Below, piece after piece: positions 11,841 through 16,129 of a stretch of DNA of 16,129 nt (position 1 is its first letter; each line of letters starts with the position of its first letter). Position numbers and translations under genes: made by a program. Below the pieces are notes generated by a model that saw nothing but the letters and a program-made list of their open reading frames with translations, searched no databases and was not told where the DNA came from. Origin of the DNA: Candidatus Harrisonbacteria bacterium (GTDB taxonomy: Bacteria > Patescibacteriota > Minisyncoccia > UBA6257 > 1-14-0-10-44-23); assembly GCA_023244975.1 (NCBI GenBank), contig JAHFLG010000025.1:1-16129 (forward strand). The letters are read 5' to 3'.

Positions 11841-13982
11841 CTACCACTTCTCGACAATCAAAAGCTGCTTCCCCTTCCAATCGGGCAGCTTAGACCAAAT
11901 CTCTTCAGTAACAAAGGGCATGAACGGGTGGAGAACTTTGAGGCTGCCGGTGAGGATGGTCCAGAGCATGGCCTGAGCGCTGGCGCGAACGGCTGGATCG
12001 GCAAGGCGAGGTTTGGCCTCTTCAATAACCTTATCGGCAAAGGTGTGCCAGACGTAGTGATACATACCCTCCGCTGCCTGATAAAACTTAAACTCCTCTA
12101 TCTGCGCAGTAGTCTCGACTTTGGCCTTTTCAAAATCCGCTAGTGCCGCCTTGTCAGCCTCACCTGTCACCTCCCCCATCGCGTCCGGACTGAAGCCGTC
12201 AAAATTCATCAAAACAAATCGGCTGATATTCCAGATCTTGTTAGCAAAATTCTTATAGCCGCGGACGCGATCCTCGGAGAGCTTGATGTCATTACCGGCC
12301 GCCGCGCCGATAATCAGCGAGAGCCGGGTCGCGTCGGCGCCATACTTGTCGGCCATCTCGAGCGGGTCAATGGTATTGCCAAGACTCTTGCTCATCTTCC
12401 GGCCCTTGTCGTCGCGCACCAGGCCGTGCAAATAGACCTGCTTAAATGGCACATCATTAAGCAAAAATCCACTCATCAAAATCATGCGCGCGACCCAGAA
12501 AAACAAAATATCATAGCCGGTTTCGAGTACCGAGGTTGGGTGATACATTTTCAAATCAGACGTTGCCTCCGGCCAACCGAGCGTTGAAAACGTCCAGAGT
12601 CCAGAGCTAAACCAAGTGTCGAGGGTATCTTCATCTTGAGCCCAACCGTCGCCCTGTGGCGCCTCGGTGCCAACAAAAATTTCCTCACCTTTATACCACA
12701 CCGGCACGCGATGGCCGTACCAGATCTGCCGACTAATACACCAGTCGCGCAGGCTGTTGATCCAGTTAAAATAGACGTTATTAAACCGGTCTGGGGTTAT
12801 GGCAATCTTTCTGTCTTGGACGGCTCTGAGCATCATCTCCTTGAGCGTCGTCTCGCCACTTGGCGCCTGATACGGCTTATTCACTGCTACAAACCACTGG
12901 AGCTTTGGTAATGGCTCAACAATGCCACCGGTGCGCTCGGCCGTGGCAATATTCTGCTTTATTTTTTCCTCTTTGATGAGCAATCCGTTTGCGCGCAGCC
13001 ACTCGGTAACCACAGCTCTCGCCTCAGCCGCTTTTTTACTAACAAGCATGGCTCCGGCAGCTTCATTCATTTTGGCGAATTCGTTGATCACCTGCTTGCT
13101 TGGCAGATTATGTTTCTGCGCTATTTCCCAGTCGATGGCCGCATGAGCCGGAGTCACGCCAAGAGCACCGGTGCCAAAGTCTTTTTCAACCGAAGAATCG
13201 GCAACAACTTTGATGGTCAGTGGCACACCTGCAAAGTCTGCTATCTCATACGTTTTGCCGATGTACTGCTGATAACGCGCATCGTCGGGGTGAACAGCCA
13301 CGGCCGTGTCCCCTACTTTTGTTTCCGGTCTCGTGGTTGCTACCGGAATTGGAAATTCTTTTGAATATCTAAATGTACACAGAGTGGCCTCGCGCTCTTC
13401 ATAGACGATCTCATCGTCGGAAATAGTTGTCTGACCCTTTGGATCCCAGTTGACGATGCGATTACCGCGATAAATCAGGCCGGCGTCGTACATACGCTTA
13501 AAGGCCGTATAGGTGGCGGTCGTGCGCTTCTGGTCGAGAGTAAACGCCTCGCGGCTCCAGTCCATGGACGCACCGAGGCGCTTCATCTGGTTGACGATGG
13601 TATCGTGACTCTCACTGGCAAACTGCTCAACGCGTTTTAAAAACTCCTTACGGCCAAAGTCGTGGCGGCTCTTACCTTCTTTTTTTGATATCTCCTTTTC
13701 TACCTTGGACTGCGTAGCAATGGCGGCATGATCGGTGCCCGGGAGCCAGAGGGTCCTTTTGCCGCGCATACGGTGGTAACGCACTAAAATATCCTCAACC
13801 GCGATCATCGCGGCGTGACCCATGTGCAAGGTGCCGGTTACATTCGGCGGTGGCAGAACAATTGAAAATACTTCCTTCCGGTCGCCCGGAAGATTGTCAG
13901 GATTAAAATACCCGCTCTCCTGCCACTTTTTGTAGATCGGTCCTTCGGCATCCTTTGGCTCGTAGTTCTTCGGCAGCTCCAT
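11841..13982 (-). CDS. valS: Valyl-tRNA synthetase (short form)
   Basis: ValS charges tRNA-Val with valine and edits threonine in its CP1 domain. The class I signatures are HMGH at residues 53-56 (PPPNVTGTLHMGHA) and KMSKS at 529-533. The CP1 editing region lies between them, with PVATTRPETKVGDTAVAVHP. The anticodon-binding domain ends at HPFMPFVTEEIWSKLP and the protein stops about 15 residues later. At 713 aa it lacks the C-terminal coiled-coil arm of typical bacterial ValS (about 880-950 aa). ATG 13982 is preferred to the in-frame TTG 13991, since MELPKNYEPK is the usual family start. The tsaD stop lies 11 nt upstream. Confidence 0.97.
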   Translation of the reverse strand: MELPKNYEPKDAEGPIYKKWQESGYFNPDNLPGDRKEVFSIVLPPPNVTGTLHMGHAAMIAVEDILVRYHRMRGKRTLWLPGTDHAAIATQSKVEKEISKKEGKSRHDFGRKEFLKRVEQFASESHDTIVNQMKRLGASMDWSREAFTLDQKRTTATYTAFKRMYDAGLIYRGNRIVNWDPKGQTTISDDEIVYEEREATLCTFRYSKEFPIPVATTRPETKVGDTAVAVHPDDARYQQYIGKTYEIADFAGVPLTIKVVADSSVEKDFGTGALGVTPAHAAIDWEIAQKHNLPSKQVINEFAKMNEAAGAMLVSKKAAEARAVVTEWLRANGLLIKEEKIKQNIATAERTGGIVEPLPKLQWFVAVNKPYQAPSGETTLKEMMLRAVQDRKIAITPDRFNNVYFNWINSLRDWCISRQIWYGHRVPVWYKGEEIFVGTEAPQGDGWAQDEDTLDTWFSSGLWTFSTLGWPEATSDLKMYHPTSVLETGYDILFFWVARMILMSGFLLNDVPFKQVYLHGLVRDDKGRKMSKSLGNTIDPLEMADKYGADATRLSLIIGAAAGNDIKLSEDRVRGYKNFANKIWNISRFVLMNFDGFSPDAMGEVTGEADKAALADFEKAKVETTAQIEEFKFYQAAEGMYHYVWHTFADKVIEEAKPRLADPAVRASAQAMLWTILTGSLKVLHPFMPFVTEEIWSKLPDWKGKQLLIVEKW

Positions 13983-13993
13983 ACGAACCAATT

Positions 13994-15040
13994 CTACAGT
14001 GTCAGGCTCGAATCAGCAACAAATTTATAGGTCTTTTTGCGCAGTTTGGCGAGGTAGGCTGCGGCAGCGATCATAGCAGCGTTGTCGGTGTTATATTCGT
14101 TAGCTGGTGACAAAAACGCTACTCCCCGCTTGGCGCACTCTTTGGCGAGTTGTTTCCGCAGCTCGGCGTTTGCGGCCACGCCACCGCAAATAAAGACGGT
14201 TTCTGCGCCATACTGCGACGCCGCGCGCATAGTTTTCTTTATCAGCACATCCAACGCTGCCTGCTGGAAACTGGCGGCGATATTGCGTTTAGCTTGTAGT
14301 GAGTAGTTGGTAGTTCGTAGGTCGCGGAGATAATACAGCACTGCAGTCTTCAGACCGGAAAAACTAAAATCGTAATCCTTATTGGCGAGCATCGGACGCG
14401 GAAAGTTAATAGCTTTAGGGTCGCCATTCTTAGCTAATTTTGAAATCTCCGGTCCGCCGGGGTATGGCAGCCCAAGAATACGCGCCACCTTGTCGAAGGC
14501 CTCGCCAGCCGCATCGTCGCGCGTCTCACCAAGCTTAATCCACTTTGTATATGAGTCCATTTTCACAATCATCGTATGTCCGCCACTTACCACTAACCCT
14601 ATTGCTGGAAATTGAAAATTAGAAATTGAAAATTGAAAATTGTCAGTATTTTTTACCGGAGGTAACAAAATACTGAACATGTGGCCTTCCATGTGGTTGG
14701 CGCCGAGGAGCGGCTTTTTCAAATCTTTGGCAAGCTGCTTGGCAAACTCAATGCCGGTCCAGAGCGCCGGCTCGAGGCCTGGGCCGACGGTGACGGCTAC
14801 TGCGTCAATTTCTAATTTTAAATTTCTAATTTCTAATTTTTTCAAAAGCTTGGGCAGATGTTTAATATGCTCGCGCTTGGCAAGGTTGGGCACCACTCCC
14901 CCAAACGGGCGGTGAATGGGAATCTGACTGCTGATTAAATTTTTTAAAACCTTAAACTGCGGCTTTTTCGCGCCTCCCGAGCACTCAACAATACTGAGCG
15001 CCGTCTCATCACAACTGGTTTCAATTGATAAAATGTTCAT
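13994..15040 (-). CDS. tsaD: tRNA N6-adenosine threonylcarbamoyltransferase TsaD, with in-frame repeats
   Basis: TsaD transfers threonylcarbamoyl to A37 of ANN-decoding tRNAs, working with TsaB, TsaE and TsaC. The 348-aa product begins with the family hallmark NILSIETSCDETALS. It has the metal-binding H116-x3-H120 (HMEGH), the phosphate-loop motif SGGHT (152-156), DFSFSGLKTAVL, CGGVAAN and the C-terminal NTDNAAMIA with Asp319. Three segments look like inserted low-complexity DNA kept in frame: KKLEIRNLKLEID (about 67-79), DNFQFSISNFQFP (133-145) and RTTNYSLQ (242-249). All lie in expected surface loops or linkers. No Shine-Dalgarno precedes ATG 15040. The gene is read with valS and prsW, probably from the promoter at 15493. 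Confidence 0.97.
   Translation of the reverse strand: MNILSIETSCDETALSIVECSGGAKKPQFKVLKNLISSQIPIHRPFGGVVPNLAKREHIKHLPKLLKKLEIRNLKLEIDAVAVTVGPGLEPALWTGIEFAKQLAKDLKKPLLGANHMEGHMFSILLPPVKNTDNFQFSISNFQFPAIGLVVSGGHTMIVKMDSYTKWIKLGETRDDAAGEAFDKVARILGLPYPGGPEISKLAKNGDPKAINFPRPMLANKDYDFSFSGLKTAVLYYLRDLRTTNYSLQAKRNIAASFQQAALDVLIKKTMRAASQYGAETVFICGGVAANAELRKQLAKECAKRGVAFLSPANEYNTDNAAMIAAAAYLAKLRKKTYKFVADSSLTL
14607..14645 (-). repeat. AT-rich repeat copy inside tsaD (second in-frame insertion)
   Basis: These bases repeat GAAATTGAAAATTAGAAATT-like units and encode NFQFSISNFQFP on the coding strand, between the HMEGH region and the SGGHT motif. Bases 14608-14628 are an exact inverse-orientation match to the intergenic copy at 11072-11092. 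Confidence 0.85.
14813..14848 (-). repeat. AT-rich repeat copy inside tsaD (first in-frame insertion)
   Basis: Units of AATTTCTAATTTTAAATT type encode KKLEIRNLKLEID on the coding strand, just before the AVAVTVGPGL motif. The length roughly replaces the variable helix-linker found here in other TsaD proteins. Confidence 0.75.
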
Positions 15041-15047
15041 AGTGTTG

Positions 15048-15079
15048 TGCGCGGACGAGCCCTGGGGCCCGTCCGCGCA
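15048..15079 (-). other. GC-rich hairpin directly upstream of tsaD
   Basis: The two 15-nt arms (15048-15062 and 15065-15079) are complementary except at one position, with a 2-nt loop. On the minus strand it lies between the 98-codon ORF (stop 15094) and the tsaD ATG (15040), only 7 nt before that ATG. No T-run follows, so it is not a normal intrinsic terminator. In an mRNA it would crowd the tsaD start site. Confidence 0.75.
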
Positions 15080-15093
15080 ACGACGATCGAGGT

Positions 15094-15390
15094 TCAGAAG
15101 CCGTCCGACGATCCTCCGCCGCGAGCACGTAGCGCTCGCTTGAAAGCGGACGGGTAGGCGGCGGCGAGATCGCCGGCGTAACCGCCGGGATCCCGCTCAG
15201 CGTCCCTTCCTCCACCCGTGTCGGGTAGCGTCAGGAAGGAATCGACCACGGGCGGCGGAGAAGCCTTCAGAACGACCGATCCGGGCTCATCCATCTCCGC
15301 GGAGATGGCCTCCTCGGTGATCTGGATCCCGGCATCGCGCAGCCTGGCGACCGCGGCTGCCCGTTCTTCGTGTTCGATATCGGCGGCCAA
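15094..15390 (-). CDS. Hypothetical 98-aa protein in a GC-rich block
   Basis: The frame opens at TTG 15390, preceded by GGAGG with 6-nt spacing, the only strong Shine-Dalgarno seen in the window. The product is soluble, with an Ala/Arg/Glu-rich helix at about residues 2-35 (DIEHEERAAAVARLRDAG) and then a Pro/Gly-rich tail. I recognise no family. Of the first 20 codons, 15 end in G or C, unlike the neighbours. A strong promoter lies about 70 bp upstream and tsaD follows after a GC-rich hairpin. It may be a recently acquired gene, or the block may be a non-coding insert with an open frame by chance. Confidence 0.5.
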   Translation of the reverse strand: MAADIEHEERAAAVARLRDAGIQITEEAISAEMDEPGSVVLKASPPPVVDSFLTLPDTGGGRDAERDPGGYAGDLAAAYPSAFKRALRARGGGSSDGF

Positions 15391-15463
15391 TGGCCACCTC
15401 CATGGTTGGTGGTCTCTCTCCCTCTCTGCGACGTGCAGAAAGAGTACTGCAGGAACTGGCTAT

Positions 15464-15493
15464 TTTATAACACGCAAAAAGGAACTTTGTCAA
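15464..15493 (-). promoter_or_regulatory. Consensus sigma70-type promoter for the 98-aa ORF-tsaD-valS-prsW run
   Basis: On the minus strand, a perfect TTGACA (15493-15488) and TATAAA (15469-15464) are spaced by 18 bp. It sits immediately after the rpsI terminator, where a tsaD-operon promoter is expected. The leader (about 15457 to 15391) can form a 10-bp hairpin around ACGTC and ends in GGAGG before TTG 15390. Confidence 0.7.
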
Positions 15494-15495
15494 TC

Positions 15496-15523
15496 AAAAA
15501 CCCCGACCTAGGTCGGGGTTTTT
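15496..15523 (-). terminator. Intrinsic terminator of rplM-rpsI
   Basis: The palindrome CCCCGACCTAGGTCGGGG (15501-15518) forms a 7-bp stem with a CTAG loop, flanked by A5 and T5, so it can act on both strands. It lies 8 nt beyond the rpsI stop. Confidence 0.92.
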
Positions 15524-15530
15524 GTAATCT

Positions 15531-16001
15531 CTAACGCTTAGCCCACTGCGGAGCTCGGCGGGCTTTCTTGAGTCCGTATTTCTTTCGTTCAACGTGGCGG
15601 CTGTCGCGAGTCATGAAACCTTCTTGGCGCAGCTTCTTTTTCATTTCCGGGTCGTGACTAACCAGAGCCTGGGCAATACCGTGGCGAATCGCTTCAGCCT
15701 GGGCGTTAGTGCCTCCTCCACTGACGCGGACGGTGACACCAACTGCATCTTTCATCTCAGTGACAACGAGAGCTGCCAAAACGGTCATCTGGTGCTTAAG
15801 AGATGGAAAGTATTGCTTAAAATCTTTGTCATTGACCACGATGCCAGTGGCCTTAGGCCAGATACGGACTGAAGCAGTCGCGGTCTTGCGCCCACCGATA
15901 GCCTGCCTGTAGCGACCCTGAAGACCAGACTGAGCGCTCGGGGCTGAAGGAGCTACGAGCTTTGCTTTCTTTTCAACTACTATTTTCTTAACTGGTGTCA
16001 T
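15531..16001 (-). CDS. rpsI: 30S ribosomal protein S9 (uS9)
   Basis: uS9 sits in the head of the 30S subunit, and its C-terminal tail reaches the P-site tRNA. The 156-aa product has a roughly 28-residue Lys/Ala/Pro-rich N-terminal extension, then the conserved core GRYRQAIGGRKTATASVRIW, GGGTNAQAEAIRHGIAQAL, and the basic tail LKKARRAPQWAKR that replaces the usual K-K-A-R-R-x-x-Q-x-S-K-R. It starts at ATG 16001, 4 nt after the rplM stop, in the universal rplM-rpsI order, and ends at an intrinsic terminator. Confidence 0.97.
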   Translation of the reverse strand: MTPVKKIVVEKKAKLVAPSAPSAQSGLQGRYRQAIGGRKTATASVRIWPKATGIVVNDKDFKQYFPSLKHQMTVLAALVVTEMKDAVGVTVRVSGGGTNAQAEAIRHGIAQALVSHDPEMKKKLRQEGFMTRDSRHVERKKYGLKKARRAPQWAKR

Positions 16002-16005
16002 ATGG

Positions 16006-16129
16006 TTATGCTTCTATTTTTAAACGGTTCATGCGGCGCTGACGCAGCCAGTTTGCCGGGAGCATGTTGTACACAGCAAGTCGCAGAGCAGCAGTCGGAT
16101 CAGCAGCGACAATCTGGCCATAGGTTTTG
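16006..16129 (-). CDS. rplM: 50S ribosomal protein L13 (uL13), C-terminal part, truncated by window edge
   Basis: Forty C-terminal residues are visible on the minus strand, ending at TAA 16008-16006. They include DPTAALRLAVYNMLPANWLR and RRMNRLKIEA, which match the L13 C-terminal pattern A-V-x-x-M-L-P-x-N-x-L and the final L-K-x-Y/E segment. L13 is an early-assembling protein of the large subunit. The stop is 4 nt from the rpsI start, the usual rplM-rpsI operon. Confidence 0.92.
   Translation of the reverse strand, partial: KTYGQIVAADPTAALRLAVYNMLPANWLRQRRMNRLKIEA

Noticed and set aside
15287..15493. Alternative 68-codon minus-strand frame in the GC-rich block
   Set aside because: Its first codons lie in the promoter region and its Arg-rich product looks like a frame-shifted reading of the 98-codon ORF, which has the better-placed GGAGG.

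Overview
The window looks like a chromosome fragment from a small-genome bacterium of the Candidate Phyla Radiation (Patescibacteria, probably a Parcubacteria-type lineage). The evidence is an IF-2 with almost no N-terminal extension, a ValS without the usual C-terminal arm, tightly packed genes mostly without Shine-Dalgarno sequences, a very small GIY-YIG nuclease gene, and AT-rich repeats of the AATTTCTAATTTTCAATTTC type. UGA is used as a stop (thiD and others), so the code is standard. Lineage is inferred from gene content and style, not from a marker phylogeny.

Layout, plus strand first. 1-2487: a thiamine-precursor salvage operon (cytX-like permease, truncated by the window edge, then thiM and thiD). 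2516-3229: a class I glutamine amidotransferase with its own promoter. 3415-5258: infB and rbfA. 5242-5786: a tRNA promoter, a 34-nt copy of the 5' half of tRNA-Cys, two tandem perfect hairpins, a GIY-YIG nuclease gene, then an intact tRNA-Cys(GCA) and tRNA-Leu(UAA). 5788-7627: a compact stretch with one minus-strand orphan, a DUF4239-like membrane protein and another orphan, bounded by tRNA-Leu and by a 23-bp near-copy of the tRNA-Leu 3' end. 7638-9544: a 396-aa protein with a possible ADP-ribosyltransferase signature, translationally coupled to an AlaX-type tRNA-Ala editing hydrolase. 9626-9934: a small orphan ending at a bidirectional terminator.

Minus strand, read from the right end. rplM (partial) and rpsI end at an intrinsic terminator. 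A strong promoter follows at once, then a GC-rich 98-codon ORF that is unlike its surroundings, then tsaD, valS and prsW. Next come an Hsp20 gene and a secreted or membrane-anchored 3D-domain protein. The 3D gene has a consensus promoter whose transcript would begin with a terminator-like hairpin.

Most of the window is housekeeping: translation initiation and ribosome maturation, tRNA modification, charging and editing, ribosomal proteins and proteostasis. The unusual material is (1) the GIY-YIG unit that splits a tRNA-Cys copy between anticodon bases 34 and 35 while leaving an intact tRNA downstream, (2) the tRNA-Leu-bounded cassette beside it, (3) AT-rich repeats inside the essential gene tsaD, kept in frame, (4) the GC-rich cassette between the tsaD promoter and tsaD, and (5) the possible ART-type protein.
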